From Misgurnus anguillicaudatus (taxonomy: Eukaryota > Chordata > Actinopteri > Cypriniformes > Cobitidae): a DNA stretch of 64,000 bases. The position numbers were made by a program, and so were the translations under genes. The notes under the pieces are model-generated. The model had not been told where the DNA came from. It saw only the letters and a program-made list of their open reading frames with translations, and searched no databases. Each line of letters opens with the position of its first letter. The stretch's first letter is position 1. The DNA is taken from NCBI RefSeq assembly GCF_027580225.2, contig NC_073346.2, positions 13,046,001 through 13,110,000 on the forward strand. Reading direction: 5' to 3'. This document shows positions 47,843-58,700 of this stretch, piece after piece.

Positions 47843-48714
47843 AGAAGTATGCATGTGGACAGATGTGTTAGCTAATAGATGGGCAGTAGTAGGTTCTAGG
47901 GATTTAGGCCATAGCTGTATCCTATCTAGCCATTTGCTGTAAAAATTGCTGTAAAAAATGCCACTGGTTCGGGTAGGACTCTGCCTTATTTTCTTGGGTT
48001 TGTCTTGGCTTTGTCTTGCACGGTGGGTTTGGGTAAAAAGTGATTCAGGTCATTTGGGTCGGGTAAATTTTTTTGGACCCAAGCAAACCTCTACTACCCT
48101 AAACCGAGATTTGGCCGTAGCCGTATCCCTTCTAGCCAGAATTGCAGTAGTGTACACAAAGTGGAATACATTATTCAGAAAGGCATGGATAATGGCTTCA
48201 AAATGAAAAAATGTATCCTTCCGAATTATTGTAAAAATATTCTGCATACATACAGAGGCGTCATGCCCATTCAAACTGCCCTGGGGGCATAAGAGGGCAT
48301 TAACTATAAAAATATATTATCATATATTTACAACTCCACACCAATTTAAGTTTGAGAATTTAAATACAGGGCCACTCAATGCAGTGTTTGCAATACAGTA
48401 CTTGTGCATTCACAATAATGTAGATGGTTTCTATGGAAACTCCAGGAGAATGTCAACTAAACATCATTAGATTGTAAATAAATAACTGATGCTCTTCAGC
48501 TTGGAGTGGTGTGTTTATCAGTCAGTAGTGATCTGGTCACAAGCATCCAATCGCATCACATACATCTGCAAGACGAGGATCTTTAGGGTCAAAATAAGTG
48601 ATATAATAAGTCAAACAAATGTAAATTGCCATGTTTTTGACTCTTTCTGGCACATAGACACATGGATTGTGTGGCAGTTGCATTAAATTGTGAATTGTAA
48701 TTGTGTGTTTTAAA
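47843..48714. other. Intergenic, no gene seen
   Basis: Contains short scraps with GGGTTTGGGTAAAAA and CGGGTCGGGT-like words of transposon character but no clear termini. No exon seen. Confidence 0.35.
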
Positions 48715-48840
48715 GCAGAAGGGTTGCTAGAATAAAATGCAGGGGTTCAGAAGTTTGATTCCCAGGGTACACACAAAAATCTACATTAAAATGTATTACA
48801 ACTTTGGATTAAAGCGTCTGCCAAATGAATATGCAAATAG
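48715..48840 (+). mobile_element. tRNA-derived SINE remnant (HE1/DANA-like)
   Basis: Contains a B-box-like GTTTGATTCCCAGGGTACAC, a short spacer and the tail ACTTTGGATTAAAGCGTCTG CCAAATGAAT, characteristic of cyprinid SINEs. The A-box region is decayed. Same family as 7440-7562. Confidence 0.7.
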
Positions 48841-49069
48841 TTACGCTACCTTAACCACCGAATATTTATATGGAAATAAGTATTGGATTGGTTGCAAACA
48901 TTTCTGTTAATAAAAGCTGACATTGTGATGTTGGTAAAGCACACCATCTAGTGCTCAGTGACGCAAGTGCACTTAAAAGACTATGAGAATATGTTTCTTA
49001 ATATTGAACTTGATCAAATTAGGGCTGTGTCAAATGATTAATTACATACAAAATAAATGTTTGTGTTTG

Positions 49070-49071
<2 letters not shown>

Positions 49072-49159
<88 letters not shown>
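49072..49159. repeat. (AT)n microsatellite
   Basis: About 44 uninterrupted AT dinucleotides, followed to about 49430 by impure AT, GT and AC runs. It is likely polymorphic in length. Confidence 0.95.
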
Positions 49160-49165
<6 letters not shown>

Positions 49166-49584
49166 TATTATATATATATATATATATTATTTAATAATAT
49201 AAATAATAATATAAATATATATGTGTGTGTGTGTGTAATTATTATGTATATTATATAAACACACACACACATACATGTATACATTTAAGAAAAAAATTAT
49301 TTATTTTTATCTATTTTTATTTATATATATAATATTAAATATATAAAAATATAAATACATATACACATGTAAATATTTCTTAAATACATACATGAATGTG
49401 TGTATTTATATATATACATAATAATTTCACACAGTACACAAAAATATATTATGCAAAAACAAACTTTTATTTTGTATTCGATAAATTGAGATTAATCTTT
49501 TGACAGCTCTAGATCAAATATATTTTACCGTATAACAATGGATTCGAGAGTGAAAGACAACAGACACAAGATGATCTGAACTGG

Positions 49585-49590
49585 TTTATT
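49585..49590 (-). terminator. Candidate TRAK1 polyadenylation signal
   Basis: AATAAA on the - strand, about 2.36 kb past the TRAK1 stop. It is a candidate only. Other AT-rich signals could be used. Confidence 0.35.
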
Positions 49591-50574
49591 GATGACCTCT
49601 GTAAACAGGAGCTTCCAAAATTCATGAATAAAAACTCTGTTTTAACCAGCATTCGGACAAGCTGTCAACATTTTGTCTTTTTTTCGTTCTATTTTTGTTT
49701 TTTATTAAAAAAGTTAGCATGTTTAAACTCTTTGCATATTTACCATTTACAATATACAAGTAAAACGTCCCTTCAGTAATCCGATGAAATAAACACCATT
49801 GAAATCAATATTCAGTCATGGCAGAAACCTCTGTGGTTCTGTAACACATTCAACAAACGTCAAGGTATGAATAAATGCAAGCGCGCACACTTTCACCTGA
49901 CAAATCTCTTTCAGTTTCAACTGAGAGAAATACACAGGTCTCATGCACTTTCAACTGTATGTGCTTCTTCATCAAATATAATATGTCCAGCAAATGTTAC
50001 ATCCTAGATCTGCATTGTCAACTAGGTTAAAACCATTAGGAAGTCAATACATCAACACAATTACAGTGCATACTGTTGCAGGCAAAGCCATTATGTTGAA
50101 GTCTGTCAAAACGAAAGAAAAGGCACTATATGAATTACAATTGCACCCTTGAAATCTTTAAAGCTTGCAGTTCACACTTCATATCCTTCATGTATGAAAC
50201 AATATCAGTCAGTAGGCTTCAAAGCCACAGCAGATGTACGGGATTTTTGCAGCAGAACTTTACATCCCATTGACTGAGGAAATGTAAAGGCTTGCAAATC
50301 CTGATACTGCAATTGCATGTTTTCATACTAAACCATATACATCCACACAAACACTTTAAATAAATAACATTGGTCTGACACAAAATGACATTAAAAGCAA
50401 CATGATTATGTTTCAAATGCAGACACGCATCGCCTTCACCGCCTCTTATTTCAGTCAGTCATCTTTTAGTCTGAGAGGATGTACAGTACAGTACAAAACA
50501 GAGAGGGGTGTGCTCAACAGTGCCCTCTGTTAAAACATTGAGCGAATTGGTTTACACTACACTCTGCATTATTA

Positions 50575-51420
50575 AAGGAGCGGTTCACCCCAAAATGAAA
50601 CTTATATTTTACTCACCCTCAAGCAGTGGTGACTTCTCTTCAGAGGGGCAAGAATTAAAAAAATGTGTTCGGAGTGTCAAGTGTGGCTCGTCATGTCGAA
50701 ATACGTGTTCGGTGTGTCACGTGAACCTATGTGCATCACGCGTCAAAATACTTGCCTGCTGCACATGCATCGAAAGGGTTTATGATAAAAAAGACGTTCA
50801 AAGAATACTCGCAAGACACTCACTTAACACTAAACACTGAGTATGCATGAGATTAAGCGAGTATCTGGCAAACGTGAGCGTCTCTTTAATCATAAACACC
50901 TTTGAAGCAACCGCAGCAGGCACTTACCCCGACATGACACGTGATGCACACAGGTTCACATGACATGTTTTGGCGAGCTTTGCATCGTGCGCCCTCGGAA
51001 AAGAAGTCATCGGCCGCCACTGTGTTTATATGACTTTAATTTTTAAGCCAAACACAGTTAGATTTATATGAAATAATATCCTGACTATTCTTAGCTTTAT
51101 AATGGCATTGGATAGTGCCCCGTTTTTGCAAATTCGTTTTTGTAACCTGACCTCAACTCTCATGAACATGTGTTTAGCCATAGTTTGTAAAGTTTGAAAT
51201 ATAAATGAATACATTTAATAACTGTACAGATAAGTATTTGATGGATGCGTTTTTGCAGCTTTAAAAATGGGGCACTATCCAATGCCATTATAAAGCTGGA
51301 TATTATTAAATATAACTCAGACTGTGTTTGGCTGAAAGAAGAAAGTCAAATACATCTAGGATGACTTGAGGGTAAGTAAAACATGAGCTAATTTTTTTGT
51401 GTGTGTGAACTATACCTTTA
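50575..51420. mobile_element. AAAGG-type MITE inside the TRAK1 3' UTR, itself interrupted
   Basis: Starts AAAGGAGCGGTTCACCCCAA with TTTACTCACCCTCAAG and ends TGTGAACTATACCTTTAA. The interior has two inverted copies of AATGGCATTGGATAGTGCCC (near 51099 and 51268). At 50624-51022 another sequence with ends CAGTGG and CCACTG is inserted. Confidence 0.6.
50624..51022. mobile_element. CAGTGG...CCACTG element
   Basis: Starts CAGTGGTGACTTCTCTTCAG and ends AGTCATCGGCCGCCACTG. CAGTGG ends are common in hAT-like short elements. A similar start occurs at about 28602. The target duplication was not resolved. Confidence 0.5.
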
Positions 51421-51946
51421 AATATTTTTAGACATTGAAAATTATGGCTAGTTTAGAAGAAGCAAAGCTTCTGTAACAGTATTTATACTTAAAAACAAAA
51501 AACTTTTATACATCGTCGGCACAATTAAGGGGACTTGCTATAAAGCTATACCTTAGACCATTTTTAAAATTCTGAACAATTAATCAAGGTTTTCATCATT
51601 GCCGAGGCTACCGTTAGCATTAAGGTGCTATAAGTGCTCTTGCTAGCATCTTGCTAACCGAAAACAAAAAACAAAATAACTGTTGGGTTAGGAAGACCAG
51701 ATTTATAAACAAAAAGCATTCTCGTTTATTCTCGTAGTCAAAAAGTGCTTAAATTGGAAATGATTCTGACCGAGGGGCGTGAATGTTCCACATCGAGCAA
51801 GTGCAAAAATCGACGCTGCTGAATGCGTTGTACTGTATGTGAAGGAATCATTATAACAAAATAATCTATACAAATATCATCATCTTCATAACAGGCACTG
51901 TTGAGTTGTCACAAGGATGATATACTGTTGATAGGGGGGGCAACAT

Positions 51947-52706
51947 TCACTTTTCACTGAGACTAGTTTGTCTATGTCGCCCACGGGCCAATAGCAGATC
52001 CTCGCTGGGTGGCCCCGGGCCCTTCATAGCCATACTAGCCCCAACCATAGCTGGGTAACTGCGGTTTCTTCTCATCCCTGAGTTTAGCACTGGCAGTCCT
52101 GCTATGGGTGAGGTCACCGCAGCGTGGGCACCAAACGGTGGTCCCGGTCTCCCCATCCCCACCACGGGCCCCGGGGTAAGCGTTCTGGGAGCCAGGCTAA
52201 ACCTTTTCACCTTGTCCACCAGTCGAAGGTTTTGCACGCTAACCTCAGTCTGACACTGCGAGTCCGATCGAGCCCTTTCGTCCGCTTCACGCACTTCTTT
52301 CAGAATGGAGCTGGCCGGCCGCGAAGCCAGAAAGGTTTCGTAAGGGGGGTCTGAGGGACTGTAGCCTACAGGCAACACTGGGCTGGTGGGTTTAGATTTG
52401 CTGGGCGAGTTGGGAGGGGTGGAGGGAAGAATGTCCGAACCCGGATGAGAGGGTGTCGTAGATGATGCGGGGGCTCGATCCACCCGGTCCCAGCTGTGAG
52501 GGTTATAGACAGCAGCAGATATACCTCTGTCCTGTAGGAGGCGCACGAGGCCCAGAGAGGTACTGGTGGTTTTTGTAGAGTCACGGAGGTTGGTGAAGCT
52601 CTCCGCCAGGCTGAGCCGGCGAGGTGTGCAGGGGGTTGACACGGGGGTTGAACGCAGACTGCTGTTGGACAACACGCAGGAGGCCAGTGAAGGACCTGAC
52701 AACAGG
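51947..52706 (-). CDS. trak1: trak1 last coding exon
   Basis: Begins after TTTCTTTCTCAG (52707) and ends with stop TGA at 51947-51949. It encodes 252 residues plus a split codon: LSGPSLASC, TPRRLSLAESFTN, LLQDRGISAAVYNPHSWDR, ASRPASSILKEVREADERA, NLRLVDKVKRF and the terminal QTSLSEK. The upstream part of this open frame (52707-52801) is intron. Confidence 0.93.
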
Positions 52707-55700
52707 CTGAGAAAGAAACGCTTGATCAGTTTTTGGATATGGATGGAGAGCAGCATGCCAAACCGTGCATTGGTTATTATCTCATCATGCAACAAAAACA
52801 CAATTCATATGATTATATTAATTCCTCTAGCTTGAGCTATTTACACATAAATCTGTCCCGTCAGCACACAATCTCCCACAAAAACACTCAGGTAAAAGGT
52901 GAAGAAACTTTGAGCTGGGTTACAGAATAGCAAAACTCCCATGACACCTAATCTAGTTGCACACTGGTCATGCTGTTTCTCCTCACCCCAAGGGGGCGCT
53001 GCTTAGTGAGCATGTTCAATGTCCGTCACTAAAACAACATGATAGAGAGGGGCCTCCTCATCCTCATCCTCATGGCATGACCTGCAGAGAGCCAATCACA
53101 CAACTGTACTGGCTGCCGTAGAGATCAGGCGAATTACGTTACGCAGGCCATACGACCTTATTCAAGTGCCGCCATGCTGAGTCCAAACCAAGGCTGCGTC
53201 CGAAACCGCATACTGTGACAGTAGGTACTGAATTAGATGAAGGCGTATGGCCAAAATGGTACACTTGATGTGGACATCTGGTTTAAAAACTTTTGCTTGC
53301 GGTTAGACCACATGGGTCCCTAACACACTGCATATTTATTTGGTTCTCACTTCACCTTTTAATGCTTAATCCTGTTCTCTACATAACACAGTTTAGTCAT
53401 TTACGGGACTGACATCCGCATTCTACAACCGAATTAACTCCTGCAAAATGCAGATAGTGACAACCGCATTTACAGAAACATTGCATTCGGTGTACATAAC
53501 CGAACTGAACAACTAGTAGTTAATAAAGTGTTTAAATGTGCATCATGGACATGACAGGTCTCTCTTTTGAAAAAAGAAATGCCTAGAAGGGGAAAAAGTC
53601 TTCTGTATGTGCGTTGCAGAAAATGATAGAGACACGAGCGTTTGCTGACTAGTGTTGCCAGTTCTTGCACGAAAAAAAAAACAGCGAAAAAATCCAATAT
53701 TAAACCAAAATAAATCCAAATGCTTTACCTCAAAGATAAAAATATTGGGACCGGAATCTTCACACTTTAATAACACCAAAAACTTGATTGCTTCATGAGC
53801 CAAAAGCCATAAAGAGTTAAGCGCCAAAACGGTATGCAGCCACGGACAAAGTCAATGCAAAGACGCGTTTAGACACGTCCTAAAACGCGTCTTCGCCGCA
53901 GGTTTAAAATATTTAACTTGAGCGAAAAATTCGCAGGAGGCGAAGTTAAATTCCGCAAGTAACGTGATGCCCCGCGTTTTGTGTGTACGTAGCATTAGGC
54001 GTGAATTGCGCGAATTGAGCGTTGCCGCTGCAAACGCGCGAGTTGAAATATTTGAACTTTGGCGAAAAAACACGCCGTGTTAACCAATCAGTAGCTTGCT
54101 CTAGTAGTGACGTGATTACAGGAAGCGAGCGGGGTCGCAGAAGCCCCTCCCATGACGGCAATTTCCGTGTGACAGTGATGTGCGGGTTGATCCGAAACGA
54201 TTACGAGTCATCCAAAAATATTTTTAATGATATTCGGGTCGCGATCGGTCGGGTCGTTTGAAATAAAGATGCCGGTTAACTATTTTAAACAATTACTACT
54301 TTTAAAAAATGCGGGCCAGGGAACGGGTCGGGTATACTATTTATTTATTAGCTGTGTGAGTTACGGGCCGGTTAGTTGAAAACGTCGGTCTGGTGCGGGT
54401 TGTTTATACATTGACCCGCGCATCACTGCCGTGTGAATGTCTCGATGACTAGAATTTCACGCACGGCTTTCATGCGCGAATGAAGCGAGTAAACTCAAAA
54501 TGTTCAAGCAGCAAACTAGAAGCGGTAGATGCAAATTTGATGCCTCAAACATGGCTGGTGTGAACCCACGGTGAGACAGCGCGCTTTGGAGCAGCGTCAA
54601 ATACGTAAAATACACAACGCCAAGATGGAGGTTTATTGCAAAACAACACTTTTAAATTATTTTGGTCAAAGCTGTGAGTGATAAGCACACAAGACGGCAA
54701 AACGTTGTTATGGTTGTCTCCGTGTAAATCATCACATTTTCGAGAGTGAGTCTTGTTCTGTACAGACATGAAACAAACTTTTAGGGGATTCACTCCAGCA
54801 TTTAAATGCGGTTGTCACTCCCGAAAGTTTGCAGTGTGTACGAGGCCATGGTGTCTTCGTTGTCAGTTTATGGCTTGGTACTGTGCTTACAGGTGCCCAC
54901 TTTATGGGCACTACGAGCCTTTTACCTGGTTGCACTGGTGGACAAAGTGGACTAATATATGCATTTACATCTGCTCTTGTTTTATTGGAACTTTCCAAAG
55001 AAAACCTAAATAAAGTATAATATGAAGTCTTTAGTATTTGGCAAGTTAAATAAAAATAGTCGGAAGAGAAGTATAATCTCATTGACAATAATAATAATTA
55101 AACTAAGATTTATTGATGGGGTTTTGAAACAGTATTTTACCTGGGCGTGACTCTGGTGAGCTCATCTGTAGGGTGAAGTATCCTGCAGGTGGTGAAGGTG
55201 TACGTTGAGCTGGTGTGTGACATACATTTACCAGGGAAATGCACTGGAGACAGCAAGAGAAAAGAGATGAACATTAGTACACAATGACACACACAAACAT
55301 ACTGATATATAACACACAGGGGAAGTTTAAACTGCTTCAGGATTTGATTGAGCTCTTACAGTCCAATATAATGTGACTTTTTGCTGTGATTAAAAATGTT
55401 ACAGTAGAGATTTCATGTTTAGTTTTGTTTGTTAAATAAAGTTACACATCAGTAGTGATGTTGTGGTTGTGTGTTTTATCCTGATGCAGTTTTAAACAGA
55501 TTCATACAGCAGGAGAGATTAGAAGGAAAGATCAAATCAGACGATCATCATTTCTATTTTTACAGACAAAATTACAAAATCTAAATTTAAATACATGATT
55601 CATGATTAAATTAATCAGAAAGAAACTCGAAAAGGCTTTAAAGGGAGAAGTTCACCCAAAAATGAATGTTTGCCCACCCTCCTGTCAATTCAAACCCAAA

Positions 55701-58700
55701 TGACTTCTTTTTTTAAAAACATTTTACAATAATGTTGCATTTGTTAACATTAGTTAATGCATTAGCTAACATGAACTAACAATACAATTCTTGTTAATAT
55801 CAGCATTTATTAAACCATTTTTTAATGGTTTCATCGGACGCACGGTTACATGCCTGAAATCAAAGGTGTTAATTTATTGGTCTTGCTAGTGCACAGTAAA
55901 AATACTTTGCTGCCTTAAATTTTTTGTCGAATCAACTCAGATTTACAAGTCATTTCAACTTACTATTATTTATCTTGACTAGAGATGAATTTTTATAAGT
56001 ACAGGCGAGTTGACTTTTCTCAACTATATTTTATAAGTTGTGACAACTCATCTCTGTTGACATGACACGTAAATCTGAGCTGATCCAACAAAAAAATTCA
56101 AGGCAGCAAAGTACTTCTTAGAGTGTGGCTAAACTGATCTCTGAAACAAACACCTTGTCGAAATAAAATGTTTCGGTTTGCTGAGCATGCATCACCGTTG
56201 TGCGGAAAAGTTTGGCAGCCAGGCAAGAATCAGCTGACATGACATACATTAATTTGACATGCACTGTAAAAAACTGCATTTTTAACAAATCAACATATTT
56301 TTGTGTTACTTTAACTTAACAAATGAAGTTAAAGAATTTCAACTTGTTTTAATAAGTTATGTCAACTTATCACAAGTCAAAACCTAAAATTGTCATGAAC
56401 CTGTCAGCTCTGTATGTATTTTCCCTTATTTCATGTGACAGGATCATGGCAGCCCTTATTGTTGTCTTGTTTTGTGTGGAAAGTCACGTGGTCTGTGCTA
56501 ATGTTTTGTGTACCTCGTGCTGTCCTGTCTTACTGTAAGTCTTGAGCCCGCCCCCTTGTTAATTATTCATTATTAGTTAATGACCTTCACCTCTGTGTCC
56601 TCGTTCCCTCCTATTTAATGCCCTTGTGTCTACGGTCTCGTGCTGGTTCATCTTCCGATGACGTTGTGTGTTCCTGCCCTGTCTCGTCCTGCCCTGCTAA
56701 GTGTCACGTCACATTGTATCATTTGGATTATTGTTCTGTCCATCCCCTCACATGACAAAAATAGTAGGTTGAATTACAAAACCAAGTTGTTGTAATTTCA
56801 AGCTGCATTTTTTTTACGATAGCTCAGTGTATAGTAGTTGATACGCGTTTGATATGATATCTATATCTATATCTATATATCTATCTATATATCTATATAT
56901 ATATGAAGAGTTTGGTTCCAAAACGCAATAAATCCATTTTGACAAATTTTGGTAAAAACGTGTTTTCTATACCAAGAAAGTGACAAGATGAAAACAACTA
57001 TTTTCTGTTACAAACTTTCACACAGCATCTTTAGGTTATAAAAACATAAAAAATTCAAATCCATAAGTTGATTTTCAAAGATTTATTATAAAAACGGATT
57101 ATTTTTTCCACAAAATGCAATAAATCCATGACAAGTTTTTATTCAAAATGCTATAAATCTATTGAATCAATAGCCTATATAAATGTGCATTCATCTTTGC
57201 CATGTTATATTCATTTAGTTGACTAGTTGTAAACACTAATTAAAAATATAAAAATTAATGTTATTAATCAAAACACTTACTTTGTCATATTAAGAACCCT
57301 GTCATTGCGGTTACTTGACGTCTTCGCTTAACGTCTTTCACAGAGATCAGCTGTAAAATGTTTTTGGTCCTGCTCGATTTTCGTTGACTTTGAGTAAAAT
57401 TATGGAAAGTTTTTCATAAGATCCTCTGGGGTCAATGTGTTAGCATGACAGAAACTTAATGCTGTCGAGAGAACAAGCACCCGTCTCCCGAGTGCCTTTC
57501 AGGGAAATTATTAGATCTCGATGGCTTACGTTTCTTTCCCATCACAGAAAACCATCACAGGATTATCAATGCAATTAAAGTATTATTTTGTTTTGTTTGT
57601 TGATCACAAAGTACAAAGTAGATGAGGAAAACTAGGACTCCATGTACTCAGCGCGCCGCCATGTTTGTTTACATTGCGTGAATGGTGCGCTGTGGGATTT
57701 ATTGCGTTCTGTAAAAAAGGGGGAGTGGCGTTTATCGCATTTTGGGAAAAAAGGGAGAAAAGATGACAGAATAACACGGCGGATATTGGATTTTGCGTAA
57801 AATTAAGAATTTACTTTTAACTACTGACCTGATATAATGCTGATTTTGGCAGTAACTCATTTTTTTCAAAAATGGCGTTTATTGCGTTTTGGAACCAAAC
57901 TCTTCATATATATATATATATGGAAGTCTATATATAGACACAAAAGCCGTAGTTGCATTTAGTACACAAAAGCCGCTTGTTTATGTTGTTGCTACTAAAA
58001 TGTCTATAGTTCAAAACTTTTGATGACCTGACGATTTTTTTAGGATTTGAAATTTTGTAATTTGTTGTCATATTGGAGATTTTTTATTTTACTGAAAATA
58101 GTCCAAAATGAAAAAAAAACTTGTGCTAAAGAAAAGTCATATAGAGGGTATGCACATGACGTCACGTGGAAAAGTGACGTCAATGCATACCCTCTATTGA
58201 TTTAAAAAGACAGAATTTTTGGGTGCACTACCCCTTTAAATCCAAACATGTTCTGAATGTGCGAGCAACTGTGTACCAAACAGCAGATAATGTATCTGTC
58301 AGGCCTGACTTTGAAAGCATGTGAAGTGTGTTTGTGTTTAATGGTGTGAATGTGACTTTGTGTCTAGTGATGTAAGAGTCGGTTCCCTCACATGACTGTG
58401 ACTTACACAGTCCTGTTTTAAATAGCGCTCTGACACTTAATACTGCAAACACACTTGAACCTCTGACCGAGGTTAGATACATGCTGGGACTCACTGATAT
58501 GTGTAAAGGACGTCCTGTGGTGTTTATGTGCCGTACAGTTTAATAACAAACATTTTTGCGATCAATGTGGATCTCACATACAGGTGTTAATGGGCACATG
58601 TGGGATTGTGAGTGAGTGGATAAATCTAGAAATGTTGCTGTTCCCACAGATTCACAATTGAAATGTTATGTAAGAAGACCGTTCAGCCAAGAGGAATCTA

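Larger units (their letters stand above)
49575..51946 (-). other. Probable TRAK1 3' untranslated region
   Basis: Follows the TRAK1 stop codon on the - strand without another gene. The part 49575-50560 is free of obvious repeats. The part 50575-51420 is an inserted short element. The extent is inferred from the polyadenylation candidate. Confidence 0.4.

Noticed and set aside
52124..52930. + strand open frames across the trak1 last exon
   Set aside because: They are shadows of the - strand coding exon, whose protein is clearly TRAK1.
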